Below, in pieces: positions 1-13,800 of a stretch of 64,000 nt of DNA. Positions within the stretch are counted from its first letter, which is position 1, and each line of letters starts with the position of its first letter. The stretch lies in NCBI RefSeq assembly GCF_027580225.2, contig NC_073353.2, positions 32,927,501 to 32,991,500 of the forward strand. The letters are read 5' to 3'. Origin of the DNA: Misgurnus anguillicaudatus (Eukaryota > Chordata > Actinopteri > Cypriniformes > Cobitidae). The position numbers and the translations under genes were made by a program. The notes beneath the pieces are model-generated. The model saw nothing but the letters and a program-made list of their open reading frames with translations. It was not told the DNA's origin and did not search any database.

Positions 1-745
1 CAAAATATCCTTTAACGTCATCCGGTCAGTCATTACTATCTTTGCGTAAAAAATGAAATCTCTCGCAGCAAGCTTTAAAGTGATAAAGATTGCATATGTG
101 TAGTGAAGAGAATTACGAAAAACACTACAGTATATGGAACTCGCTCTTAAAGCGACAGTAGCCACTATCTTTCTATCTAAAAATTATCCAATCTGTAGTT
201 GGAAAAGCATTATATGATCCAAACTGTGACCCACTGAACCACTATTAAATGGTGAGTATATCCAGTGTTGAGATGAGCAGGAACAGTTGGCTTGTATGGA
301 AATCCAGATTTTTTGTTTGTTAAAAAACAACAACATGAATAGCAGAATAACTATTATGATCAGTGGCCCTATAGGCTTTGTACTGGCCAAATTTGTTCCG
401 CGGTGAAAACGAAATGAGGAACACAACTGTGCTATGCCCACAACTTCGAGTGGCATTTTCTTATCTGTGACTTCAGTTAATATTTCAGATTCAGAATATG
501 AAGTTTATAAATGTTTCTATTTAGTTAGAAGCAAATATTTGTCTTGATGATTGTAATATGATTATTTTATGTGTTATTTGTGTTTTGCTAGATGTTTTGT
601 CTCAATAATCTACATTAAATGTCTTTTTATTCTGGCTACTTGCATTCATTTCGGGCTACCAAAAACTGAAGAGTGCCTGGCCGAAGGGCTACCAGGGAAT
701 TTAAAATTGTGTGAGCCCTGTTAAATATAGTAGCCTACACTCTAA

Positions 746-1187
746 CTGTGCATTCACACCAGACGTGGAAGAGGCAGCAAGCGCGAGTGATGTACATGTT
801 AAGTCAATGCAAAGCCACGAATAGGCATCCTGCAGCGCAATAAGCGTGAATGGCGCAGCACGATTGGTGCGGAACGTGCAGAAAGCAAGGCGCAAATCGT
901 GCAAATTGAGCGTTGCCACGGGAAACGCGCGAGCTGAAAAATCGTAACTTTGGTGGATATTCGCTTCGCGTGAACCAATCAGGAGCTTGCTTTAGTAGTG
1001 ACGTGATTACAAGAAGTGAGCGGAGTCGCAGAAGCCCCTCCCATGATGCGAATTTCCACGTGAATGTCTTGATTGACAAGAATGTAATGCGCAAATGAAG
1101 CGAATGAACTAAAAATGTTCAAGCGTTTATCTACATGCGAATAGCGCATTTTTAGTCGCCTCTACCGCGTCTGGTGTGAATGCACAG
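746..1187. mobile_element. Harbinger-like MITE, TAA target duplication
   Basis: The ends are perfect inverted repeats of about 18 bp (left CTGTGCATTCACACCAGA, right its reverse complement). They are flanked on both sides by TAA (743-745 and 1188-1190). A 3-bp TWA duplication is typical of PIF/Harbinger elements. It is about 440 bp long, has no transposase, and is related in its ends to the element at 42918-43237. Confidence 0.8.
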
Positions 1188-1192
1188 TAAGA

Positions 1193-1408
1193 AAAAATTG
1201 TCAAAAAATGGGCCCTAGCTGTCACTGGGGCAGAACCTTGGAAAAAGTACACATTTGCACCTAAATAGTTCATATAGTACCTCAGAGGTGCATACTGGTA
1301 TCAAATGCAAAGACATCTGTACCTAAATTGTAAATTTAAGTACATTTTTAAAGGGTACCGCCCCAATGAAAGCTTGGGATGGTTTTTGACCATTTTTTTC
1401 TGACAGTG
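1193..1408. repeat. Short palindromic dispersed repeat
   Basis: The segment has roughly inverted ends: a left part with CTGTCACTGGGGCAGAACC and a right part with GGGTACCGCCCCAATGA. It looks like a small non-autonomous element of a kind common in fish introns. The exact borders are uncertain. Confidence 0.45.
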
Positions 1409-1831
1409 AATCTTGATAAAGATTATACAGCTTTAGCCATCTATAAAATCTGAATATTCCCAGAGCTCATAAATAACCAATAAATTTGGCTGTAAAAGCC
1501 TTCATCTGCTATAGAATAAACCAGATCACCTGGCATCTGGGAATTCAGGATTGTGAAAGAATGTGGCATTCTTGAAAAACAAAATACCTCTTTTACAATG
1601 GAAAATTGAGCGATTGGCCATCAAACCATCAAGTAATCAAATGCAGTTTTCTGGAAAATACAAACAGTTAACAATTCTTCCTGTGGGCAGCAACACGAAC
1701 AGGCCAGACAGACTTTCCAACCCATATTTTACACATGCTAGTGGCAGGTCTATTTTTCTCTTTCTACGCAGAGAAAGTAAATCACAACAACTGGAAACTG
1801 AGTCTTCGACGGGTGAAATCTGGAAACTTAC

Positions 1832-4800
1832 TTCTTTCTGTCTTCCTCCCCCAGGCTTTCCCATCGCTCTTTTACAGCAGTTGTGACATCCTGAGGACTG
1901 GCTGTTGGGTTCTCCTGGAGGACTTGCGATCTGGTGTCTTGCTCAAACAGCGAAAAGGCAGACAAGGGCTGACGCACAGAGCGGTTGCTGATCAGGTCGT
2001 AGGCTGTCAGCTTGGCCATCTTCTCCATGATCACACTAGATGGCTTCTTGGACGGGCTATCCCCCTTAGCTATGGGCTTTGCTTTCGGAAGATGGAGTTT
2101 CACGGGTTCTAGGCCCTCTCCTGTGATTGGATTCGAGAAAGACTTGCCCATGCTCCAACTCTTGGCAGATATTATAGGCTCTTGACTTTCGCCACTGTCA
2201 CTCTTTGGAGAGTTAGAGTTAAGATCGGCTGTAGAGTTCATTGCAATGTCGTCCACAGCTGAGGAATTAACACTGTCAAAATCACTTGATCTGTTGATTA
2301 TCCAATCCTCTGATGATGATGAGGAACTGGTATTTGTGGTATTGTCCAAAGATAGCTCATGTTTACCTGCATCTGTAGAAGTGTCTTCTGGTGTTGGGTC
2401 CAATAAGCTGATGTCTGTGGTGTTTGTGCGCACAGCTATGCTACGGTGTTCAGGTGGGTCATCCTTATCGGCACAAATCGCGTGTTGATTTTGGACATGT
2501 GCAGTGCTAGTTTCTCCCATTTTAAGATTATCATCGCCAATTGAGTAAGACCCATACAAGGAGATCAACATAGTCTCCACAGCCAATAGCACGTCTTCCT
2601 GGTAGAAAATGTTAAAATGTTTCATCATTGAGGGAACAACATTTTATTCATGTAAGTAAGGGCATCTGAATTTTGTACCTTATTCTGCAGCATGACTTCA
2701 GTTTTGTCGGGTGTCAGATTGACGTCCAAAGTTGAGGCAGGTATGGTGATGTTCATCATTACATGAGGATACCGGCGGCTTACAGATTCATTATTAGAAT
2801 GACTATTGGTGTAGTACTGCTTGACCAGCTGACAGGTAAACAATTAACACGAGTTAACACATGAATTAACAAGAGTCTATACTTAATGGCCACATAAAAG
2901 CACATTAAATAGGATCCGGATACCCAAGATGCGGCATCATTTCCATCACACATTTGGCAGATACTTCTATCCAAAGCGGCTTAGAGTGCCTTACATTATA
3001 TGAAGAGTTTGGTTCCAAAACGCAATAAATCCATTTTGACTAATTTCGGTAAAAATATGTTTTCTATACAGAGAAAGTGACAAGATGAAAACCACTATTT
3101 TCTGTTACGAACTTTCACATAGCATATTTAAGTTATAATAACATTAAAAATTCTAATCTATAATTTGATTTTCAAAGATTTATTATAAAAACTGATAATT
3201 TTTTTCAAAATGGTATAAATCTATTGAATGAATATATAAATGTGCATTCATCTTTGCCATGTTATATTCATTTAGTTGACTAGTGGTATACACTGATTAA
3301 AAAAATAAACATTAAATGGCATTAATCAAAACACTTACTTTGTCATATTAAGAACACTGTCATTGCTGCTGTCATACTTGGGACGTCGCTGAACTTTTTT
3401 GACAGCGATCAGCTGTTAAATGTTTTGGTCCTGCTAGATTTTCATTGGCTTCGAGTAAAATAATGGAAAGTTTTTCATAAGATCCCCTGGGGTCAATGTG
3501 TTAGCATGACAGAAACTTAATGCTGTCGTGTGAGAATTACCAACAGCCGTCATTTTTCCATCGCCTCCAACGTTTCTTCCCCGCCGCAGATAACCACCAC
3601 AAGTTTATCAATGCCATCAAAAGTATTATTTTGTTTTATTATTTGTTTGTTGATCACAAAGTACAAAGTAGATGAGGAAAACTAGGATTCTGTGTGTATT
3701 CAACGCGCCGCCAATGTTGTTTACAGTTCGTGGAATGGTGCTCTGTGATTGGTTGAGCGGATTTATTGCATTCTGCAGAGAAGGAGGACTGGCGTTTATC
3801 ACATTTTGGGAAAAAGGGGGAAAAGATGACAGAATAACACGGCGGATTTCGGATTTTGGGTAAAATGAAGAATTTACTTTTTAATACTGACCTGATACAA
3901 CACTGATTTTGTTGGTAACAATTTTTTTTAAAATGGCGTTTATCGCGTTTTGGAACCAAACTTCTTATATGTTTTCCTTGGGAATCGACCAACTGAGCTA
4001 CAGGAACATCATCATTGCGATAATTAAGTGAAGAGTTTCGTTGCAAAACGAGATGAATCCATTTTTTAACATTTTTGTCAAAACATGTTTATTAATATGT
4101 TATCATGTTATTATTTTGTTTTATGATGCTACTTAGCTGTATTTTTTAAGTTATGAAGGTTTAAATCAAAACAAACCAACTGCAGTTGCATTGAAATTAA
4201 TTGTAATGCACAACCAAAAAACGAGATTTCTGAACAATTAAAAAAAAACGGTGGTTTTCTCGTTTTGCAACGAAACTCTTCAAGTATAATAAACATTACA
4301 CATTAGTACACATTGGATCAATAGGTGGAGGCTGTGTTTTGTGGCTGCTCGAAAACATGTGCGTCTGTTCTCGACTTCCTCTGAATGTGGTCGATAGTGG
4401 ACAAGCTCAAAATGTTTTACACCCTATTTACACCTGTATTTAGCATCGTCCACTTGTGATCCAATCGATCAAAACGCATCTCAATACCAGGTGTAAGCAG
4501 CCTTTTAAATACAAAACATATATCTTGAATGCACTGCAGCGTCTGCCAAATGCATAAATGAATTGTAAATACAGTAATCAAGAAATGTAAATTGGTGTCG
4601 ATGGTGTGTGAGGGTCACATTACCTTCAGTATTTCTTTTTGATGCACTGGTCGGCTATTAACAAAGATAAACATTTTATCGGGGCTTGAAGAACTTGTGG
4701 AATTAAAATCTGAGCCTGGTTTGGGAAAGAAGCCATCGATGTTGATCTGTAAAAAACATAAAATTGAAAATCACCTCACGCCAGAAGAGCAGTAAAATAA

Positions 4801-7800
4801 AGAATAAGCATCTATGCTGTTGAGTAATAATCTTAACCCATCCAAATGGATATTAGGCAAAAGTATCCAGACCTTAAGTCATTTCAAAATCAGTTATCTG
4901 TCGTTATACTGTACTTATAAATGTCAAACCACATTAAGGTTTCCCTAATCGCTTTTACAAGACAAACAAAGTGACACTTTGCATGCATGACACTGTTGCA
5001 CTTTAGCCCACTTTGCAGCAACCAATTAAGATTTCGCAGTGCTATCAGAGCCCATTTGTCAGCTCCTAACTATGAAGTGGCCAAGCTGCAATGAAAACAG
5101 TTTCTGTTGGCTAAATGTACCACCGGCGAGGTGACGGGATGAGAAACGGCAACAAATTATTCAGTGATCTCGCGCTAAAGTGTGATGCTTCAGCTCACAA
5201 TTTAGAATTAACAAGCACAGCAGTTGGCTGGCAAAAGGACATTTTAATTGGAGTCTCTGACAAATTTTATAATCAGGGGTATTGTGACTTTCACAATCAC
5301 CACTTATGGTCCGTGTACTTTGCCACATTTGTCTGTTACGTAGCGTAGGTGACACAGTCGTTTCTGTTCCAGGCTCTGAATGGAGGTTATTTTTGCGGAT
5401 TTTTAATTGCAGAAAGATCCGGCCACGATGCAAAAACAATCGAGTGATAAAACCCGCTTCATACGAAAGCATTGCTATTTAGAAAACCTGAGTAAAGAAA
5501 TTAAGAATTGCAATGGGATATAAAAATTTATTTACAATTATACAAAAATAGAATCAATATAATAAAATATTTAGTTGCTGATTTATGCTAATGAAATGAT
5601 GACATGACACCATCACAATCTGAAAAAAGATGCGAGTGTTGTTTGTCTGTGAAAAACTCGGAGCCTGATGGTGGTTGTCATGTGGTTGCTCAGCCTGATC
5701 TCACATGAATTACCTATGATTATTATAAAATACAATTATATTATTATTATTATATAATATTATATAAAATAATTAATGAAACCTCAAACCCAATGTCACA
5801 GAGTCGAAAGCAAATCGTAAAAAAATGTACAAACGTAGTTGTAAAAATTCATATAAATTAGCCATCTTTTAAAACATGTATGAATTGCTATGACATTGTC
5901 TAGGGCTGTAACGATTAATCAATTAATGAATTTAATGAATTACGGTTAAATCCCGGCACATCCAAAAGCCAGAGGGTGCCCTCGTACAGAAACTCCAATT
6001 GTGCCACAGAAGAAGTACCATTATAAACACTATTCCAGGAAAGTCTATAAGAATATTTATATTGCCATTCTTTAAATTGTTTTTAGGTATTTTGATGATG
6101 ATAAAGAATATTTTGAATGACTTTGTTTAATGAGTGTTGCTTTATTTAAATGTACGTTATAAAGGGTTCCGACTCATAATGCGGCTTTCACATAGGACGC
6201 GGTGTGCGCCGCTGGGTTCAGCGCAGCCAAGCGATTTGTGCTCTGATGGTCAGACCAAAGTAGGCAGGGTTTTCAGTAAATTACTACAGTGTTTATATTT
6301 GCGTTAAATAGTCGATGAGAAATACAGAGACTGATGTAGCCCGTCTCCATTTCACGTAACTTTAAGCTGCCTACCTACAAAAAGCTACTTGACACGGCTT
6401 TCCTTACGATGTCTCTGTAGTAGGAGCATAAACTTGTATTATAAAGCTCCGGGAATTCCGAGTATAAGATTTTGGTCCATTTTGCTTGTTTGGATGCCCC
6501 ATTTCTATTGGCCGCGCGGGCAACTGTCACAGAGCGCAGCGTAAAAGTTAAACTATTTTGAACTTTGACCTTGATTTTGAGCTTTGTTCGACGCAACAAA
6601 AAAACTGCCCTCGCACGGCACAAGCCATTAAAATGAATGGGTTTCATAGTGCAGCGCATACCGCGTACTATGTGAAAGCCGCATAAGGACTTTTTACTGA
6701 CCAAAACGCTGTAGTACACGCACAAGCTGAGCAGCCTCGCGATTCAGAATCGATTTCAGACAAATTTTTTAATGGGACATGCGATTTATTGTCACAGCCC
6801 TAGCATTGTGTTGGGTTGCTAGCCATCATATGTGTTTTGGCCTTACAATTTAAAAGCTATAGTTTATGTCCATGTCACAAATGGTACCACTAAACCCAAC
6901 GTCAAAGGGTCAAAAGCAAATCATACAAAATTGTATAAATGTGGTTGTACAAATGAATATGAATTAGCAATCTCGTAAAACGTACGTATTGCCATGAGAT
7001 TGTGTTGGGTTGCGAGCCATCAAGCGTGTTTTTTGCATCATATTTTGAAAGCTATGATTTATGTCTATGTCACAAATGGTACCACTAACCCCACCGTCAC
7101 AGGGTCGCAAATCGTACAAAAACATACAAACGTAGTCGTACAAATAAGTATGAATCAGCAACCTCGTAAAACACATATAATGCAATCATGTGTTTTGGCA
7201 TCACATTTTGAAGCTATGGTTTATGTGAATGTCACAAATGGTAGCCCATACCCCAACTTCACAAGGTCGAAAGCAACCCGTAAAAAAAACGTACAAACGT
7301 AGTCATACAAATAAATATGAATAAGCCACCTCGTAAAACACGTACAAATTGCCATTACACTGTATTAAGTTGCTAGCCATCGTGTGTTTTGGCATCACAA
7401 TTTGAAAGCTATGATTTATGTCCATGTCACAAATGGTACCCCTAACCCCAACGTCACAGGGTTGAAAGCAAATCGTACAAAAAATGTACAAACGTGGTCG
7501 TACAAATAAATTTAAATTAGCCACCTTGTAAAACACGTACAAATTGCCATTACACTGTATTAAGTTGCTAGCCATCGTGTGTTTTGGCATCACAATTTGA
7601 AAGCTATGGTTTATGTCCATGTCACAAATGGTACCCCTAACCCCAACGCCACAGGGTCGAAAGCAACCCGTAAAAAAACGTACAAACGTAGTCATACAAA
7701 TAAATATGAATTAGCCACCTCGTAAAACATGTACGAATTGCCATGACATTGTGTTGGGTTGCTAGCCATTGTGTGTTTTGGCATCACAACTTGAAAGCTA

Positions 7801-10800
7801 TGGTTTAAGCCCACGTCACAAATGGTATCCCTAACCCCAACATCACAGGGTTGAAAGCAAATCATACAAAAAATGTACAAACGTGGTCGTACAAATAAAT
7901 TTAAATTAGCCACCTTGTAAAACACGTACAAATTGCCATTACACTGTATTAAGTTGCTAGTCATTGTGTGTTTTGGCATCACAATTTGAAAGCTATGGTT
8001 TATGTCCATGTCACAAATGGTACCCCTAACCCCAACGTCACAGGGTTAAAAGCAAATAATACAAAAACATACCAATGTGGTCCTACAAATGAATATGAAT
8101 TAGCCACCTCGTAAAACACGAATTGCCATGATATTATGTTGGGTTGCTAGCCATTATGTGTGTTTGGCCTCACAATTTGAAATCTATGGTTTATGTCCAT
8201 GTCACAAATGGTACCCCTTACCCCAACGTCACAGGGTCGAAAGCAAATCGTACCAAAATGTACAAACATGGTTGTACAAATTAATATGAATTAGCCACTT
8301 CGTAAAAACACATATGATGCCATCCTATGTGTTTTGGCATCACAATTTGAAAGCTATGGATTAAATGTTGCAAAAAAAGTTAAAGTTGCCATGAAACGGA
8401 AGTAGCGATGGCCTTATTATTATTATATTATTTATATTTTACGTATATCCGAGTGAAACCGGCTTCTGAAATAAGGCAGGGCTGGATTTGAATTTGTCGA
8501 GATCTGATTGGATCATTTGAAGTTGGGTCGTGTTGCTAATCGCAGCGATCTTCTCCCGGACCCTGCCCACCTGCCACACCATATGACCTGAGGTAAAAAG
8601 AGATCGTTTTGAGGAGGGGAGGAGATTTGCGTTTTTTATTAAAGACTATGAGGGCACATAAATTTTTTTTAAATAATGAAGCTCACAAATAAGTCATTTG
8701 TAAAACAAAATACCAAAATATTCCCAAACAACTGATAGTTTTTCTTTTTATTTTCATAGCGACTTTAAGTATTACTGACTGAAAAAGCAACATTAATAAA
8801 ATAATACAATATTAATACAACTACTAATAATAATAATCTTGGTGACATTCTAATAAGAGCAGATGTCATGTTTATTAATTCATAACAATTATGGCAGTTG
8901 TGAATTTCAAAATAGCCAAACGATTATGTTTGCACGACATGGTTTGGTACGGAGGTTTATGAAAAATCCAACACTCCACTGCAATCTACATATGGCTTCG
9001 CATGTCAAAGCCACGAGGGGGGCTGAAAGGTTTGCAAAGGTCTTGGCATGGTGCTCGACCTGACGATGATTGTGCAAGCTAATGACTGATTACTCCAACA
9101 GATCCTCCTCTCTCAGGCCATAAATTAACTCCTGGTAAAGCTCACCAATTCCTAGAATGCTAGGACGGCTCGCAACCAATAAACATTGAGCGAAGGTGCG
9201 TTCTCGTCTGGCACATGGCTTTAGAGAACATTGGCAAGACTCAGCGAAATCCATCCTTGAGCGTAGCTGTATGCGCAATGTGTTCTGATATACGTTCAGC
9301 GGGAGATGACAGGGCTGCCAGTATCCAACCGAGCCAAATACTGTAGTGTGCCTACAGAGAATTATTTTTTACACGCAAGCGGGGACTCTATACAAACTGC
9401 ACGGCTCCGCTAAATGCGTATTCTGTAGGAGGATGCTTATCGTGAATAAATCACAGTTAAATGATCCAATGCTAGCGTTCTCCATCAACTTCACATATCA
9501 AAGTAGGACACCATGTGTGCACCAACAATAGCATCCTCTCCAGCAGGGCAGCGATGAGATCGGGCCAAATGCCTGAATTAGATTCACCATGTCATGCATG
9601 TACCGTATGACCCATAGGGTTCTTCACAGCGGGGGGATAATTATAGAAGGAGAGGCAGATTTTGTGATAGGGGAGCTTTTGCTGAAAGAAAGAGGGTTAA
9701 GAGTGTGCGAATGCTGACGAAGGTGGAAGTGTCAAGTGCATCATAAGAAGGTGAAAAATAGAATCGGGTCATTCCTATAATGTATGCATCTTTTGAACTC
9801 GTTAACCTTTATAAAATGAATATTCTTGTGCGTTATTTCCCTAAAGTATCTCTATAATAGGATACAGTAGACCTTTGGGAATATCCTTTGGTCAGCCACA
9901 TAAACTTTATTAATATTTATATTCATATTTAATCTTTGTTTATTTAAAAGAAGCAAAACAGTACAATAGGAGAACAAAAATTAGGACAGGGTTTTTTTTT
10001 CACTTGTTTCACAAGTTTTTAAAGGAGAACACCACTGTTTTCAATATTTTACTATGTTCTTACCTCAACTTAGACAAATTAATACATACCATATCTTTTT
10101 TCAATGCGTGCGCTTACTTTTTGTACAGCGCGTCGTGAATGTGTTAGCATTTAGCCTAGCCCCATTCATTCCTTAGGATCCAAACAGGGATGAATTTAGA
10201 AGCCTCCAAAAACTTCCATATTTTCCCTTTTAAAGACATGAGTAGTTACACAAGTAAATATGGTGGCACAAAATAAAATGTGGCGATTTTTTAAGCGGAT
10301 AAAAAATGAGAACTATGTTGTACGGCGGACTTAGCACTTAGTTTGCAGCACTTCGACCTCAGACGCAAGTTTGAGTAGTCAGGAGTGATGATGTTACTGC
10401 GCGCCATTTTATTTTGTGCCACCATACTTACTCGTGTAACTACTCATGTAACAGTCTTTAAATATGGAAGTGTTTTGTGGCTTCTAAATTCATCCTGTCT
10501 GGATCCCAAGCAATGAATGGGGCTAGGCCAAATGCCAACACATTTACGAGGCGCTGTACAAAGATTAAGTGCACGCATTGAAAAAAAATAGGCATGTATT
10601 AATTTGTCTAAGTTGAGGTAAGAACATAGTAAAATATAGAAAAACTGTGGTGCTCTCCCTTAAGCAAACATTTTTGGCAGTATACATAACAAAAAGATCA
10701 AATTTGCAAACATTTTAAATAAAGTGATACAGATTAAAAAACCTGTTTAAGCTTAACAAATATAACAATATTCTGTTTAAGTTACACTATTTAAAATTCA

Positions 10801-13800
10801 CCCCATGCTTACTTAGTTGTTATACTGAGATAAAAGAAAATTTGCTAAGGTTTAATAACTTCAAACTTATTATAAAATAGTTTAGGTAATAGAATACAAT
10901 GGTGACATGAAAATACTGCATAGTGGGAATAAACTAACTAAATTTATTTAAGCAGGATTAGGAGAGTGTACACCAAAGCATTTAAACATGGCTAAAAATG
11001 CCAGGCGGATGCCAACTGTGGGCGCTTGCCAGCGTTTATTAAGCTAAGCGCTTTGGTTGCTATGACACTTCCTGTGATATTTGTCCCGCCCTTCCTCCAC
11101 TGTGATTGGCAGCTGTGTGAGAGTGACAATGACGAGTTTAGCGTTTAACCCAAAGTTAAAAAATGTTCAACTCTGGCCGCTCAGCGTTGAGCGCGGAAAG
11201 AATGATGAGTGCGGGCACTCGGCGCAAAAAACAGCCACTTCCATTGAAAACAATTAAAAACATACGCCCGCCGCCGGCGTAAACGTCTTGGTGCACGCCC
11301 CTTAATAAGCACAGCATGCAGTGAGCCTGTTACACCTGCAAGTATCATTAAATGTTTGCAGCACAGATACGCTGCCTGTTATGAATGCTGCAGCAAACAA
11401 TAAAGCTCAAAATGTGTATATTTGTATTTAAGAGAAAAAAGTCTCCAACTTTAGTTGAAATCACATTGTGATAGCCCTCAGCTTTCACACGTTCATTGCA
11501 TTTGTGGCACTATGTTAAAATGGTGCCAAAAGCAGTGTGATTCTGGCCTCAGGTTATGATCCCCCAGGGCCCTTTTACCACGTACACCGCAGTCTCCCGT
11601 AGTCACCTTTAATTCACTGCTGCATTTGTTGCAAAGTTTGCCGCATTCAGTCCACAGGTCCAATGCTGAAACTGATATGTAATCCACCGCTGAGGAAAGC
11701 GACGCATGACAGCAAATACAACAACACATGGCGCAGCACGTTACGGTTATTAGGCCTGCATGATATTAGGAAACTTGCGTAATAGATATTTATTGCTTTT
11801 CTGCTTTGTATATTGCGGGATACAAATATTGGAAGACTTCTCCAAATGACTTAAATAGCTCTATTGGGGAGGAATTAACTTTTGCCTTGTATTTCTCATA
11901 TAGCTCTGGGATGGCAACTTGAGGAAACTAGTTGCGAGGTGGTATACATACCTTTTGTCAAGCGACCAGATTGTGTTATTAAACCTTTTTGGAGCTGTAG
12001 TATTTGGTACCACCATGTCTTTGGTGAAATGCTTTTTTTATGTTTTTTGCCATAAGAAACCATTCTTGTATAGTAAAACACTATACTATTGGGTACATTG
12101 CAATGTCAATGATGAAATGATATATTGTGCAGCCTTTATTATCACACATTATAAAACATTTTGAATTTAAAAAAAAACTTTGCTTTTTGCTATGCAAAAT
12201 CTTGCTAACCTTGTGCACATGGCACACAACACAATGCTTTTTAATATATTGTGGCAAGTAAAGTAATTACTTTACTACACCCACCTTTTCAAAATGTGCT
12301 TATTTGTACACATTACAAATATTGCATCTAAATATGAGCGTATCATAACTCATAAAGGCTTTTATGTAAGATACAACCTGGGTATGAAAGCAGAGTCTTT
12401 CATGCAAAAAGTCATTGCTGCGGAATGCACAGCCAAGAAAAAGAGAAGCAGCTCTCCGGGGAGAGGAAAGCCGCTGGGAATTAAATTATTACACAAGTGT
12501 TTGGTTTAAGCAACTTGACAGAAATGCTTAAATCTAATAATGTTTTGCATACATTTTAAATGATTAATTTAAAGAAAGTTTCACATCGCAAAGTCAAGCG
12601 AGTACTTTCATATGACGACCCTTGAGCCGGTGCATCTGTGGATCCCTACTGCTCATAGTGGGAACGATAAATATGCCGGTGTTTTCTCAGTACTTCACTG
12701 ACCTCTGGTTGCTCCTGGCGATGCTGGACGGGGAGCAAGTTGGCTACGAAGGCAGCTCCGAGCACGGCCATGAGGGCAGCTCGGTGATCCGACACCCTGG
12801 ATTTCTGCCAGACCACAGCCTGTAACAACATGGTAAAACGGGTCAAGTTATTTTTTGGTCATCCTAAAATAAGACCACCTGTGGGAATGTATGCTCGCAA
12901 ACAGCCATTATCTACCAATCAGGTCTTCATAATAAACAATTATCCTCTGGGAATGTTTGGATATACCAAAACAACTATCCAGTGCACTGTTTGCAAAGGC
13001 ACTAACCAAGACTCACCAAAACATGAGAAATGCATTAGTCATCATTATAAATCTTTTATATTGGGCACCGGCAGCACATGACATGTCATTTAAACGTAAG
13101 GAGCGCTTATTTTCACACCCATGATTTTCCTGTCGTTGGAAAAGTATATATATCCAAGGTGTTGATTTCTGAAAGCATGCGGTCCGCAGCACACATCCCT
13201 GCTACGAAATATACAATTTGGTGTCTGTAAAGAGATCAGACTAGTAAACAGCTTTTGGAAAAGTCATGAAACCCAATGCAGGACGAAGTGCAAAGTTTGT
13301 GATACGAGATATGCCCTGGAAATGCTGATGGCATGAAATGAGCGCACGGCCCTCCCCGATGATCTACAACCTGAATGATATGAATTTAATGAAAGTTACG
13401 AGAGGTCTCACCAAGCAAGGCCAGATACATACGCTATAATGAGAGCAAGCTGTTGTCGGACGCAAAAAAAAAACAGTCTGTAAACTTATACCGCGTTGCT
13501 TGTTACTTTAGGATCATATGGCAGTGTTGTATTTGAAGGCTTAGTGGCTCGTCCTGCGGTTGCGCTGCTAATTTTGGATTAGAAGCAGTTGAAATGTCTA
13601 CTTTCTCTTCCTCGTAAGAAAACAAACACAGCTTGAGCTCTAATTGATGACAGACCAGCATCCTTAGACAAACATGTTTAAATCCTGGTCATGTCCAGGC
13701 TGTCATCAAAACAAGCACAGGTTATTAGATGAAGGATCTCTAAAAATGTGCAGATTTGTCTGCATACGTGTGCCGCCCAGTTTTACATATAAATTATCCT

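Larger units (their letters stand above)
1..1831. other. PMS1 intron, 3' side outside window
   Basis: This stretch lies downstream of the last PMS1 exon in the window and must be intron, because the MutL C-terminal coding exons are not found here on the minus strand. Two repeats occupy 746-1408 and are listed separately. An open minus-strand frame at 184-456 contains a hydrophobic run but shows no splice or homology support. The rest is AT-rich and carries nothing I can name. Confidence 0.6.
5785..8395. repeat. 195-bp tandem repeat array, interrupted
   Basis: The anchor string CACAAATGGTA recurs near 6877, 7071, 7233, 7429, 7623, 7818, 8012 and 8203, giving a period of 190-196 bp with one shorter unit of about 162 bp. 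Each unit contains TTTGAAAGCTATGGTTTATG, then CCAACGTCACAGGGT, then AAATCGTACAAAAA. A partial copy at 5785-5900 is cut off from the main run by the insertion at 5901-6802. The period is a multiple of three, so reading frames stay open across units. These frames are not genes. The array lies in PMS1 intron DNA. Confidence 0.9.

Noticed and set aside
184..456. 90-codon minus-strand frame with a hydrophobic segment
   Set aside because: It does not match PMS1, has no flanking splice sites that fit, and no recognised family. Probably chance.
2246..2488. 80-codon plus-strand frame
   Set aside because: Antisense shadow of the large PMS1 exon 2598-1832.
7303..8009. Long minus-strand open frames of 105-130 codons with repeated peptide units
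   Set aside because: They are frames through the 195-bp tandem repeat, whose unit length is a multiple of three. No splice sites or homology support coding.
5785..8395. Regularly spaced repeats resembling a CRISPR array
   Set aside because: The period is about 195 bp with no unique spacers, in a vertebrate intron. It is a tandem satellite-like repeat.
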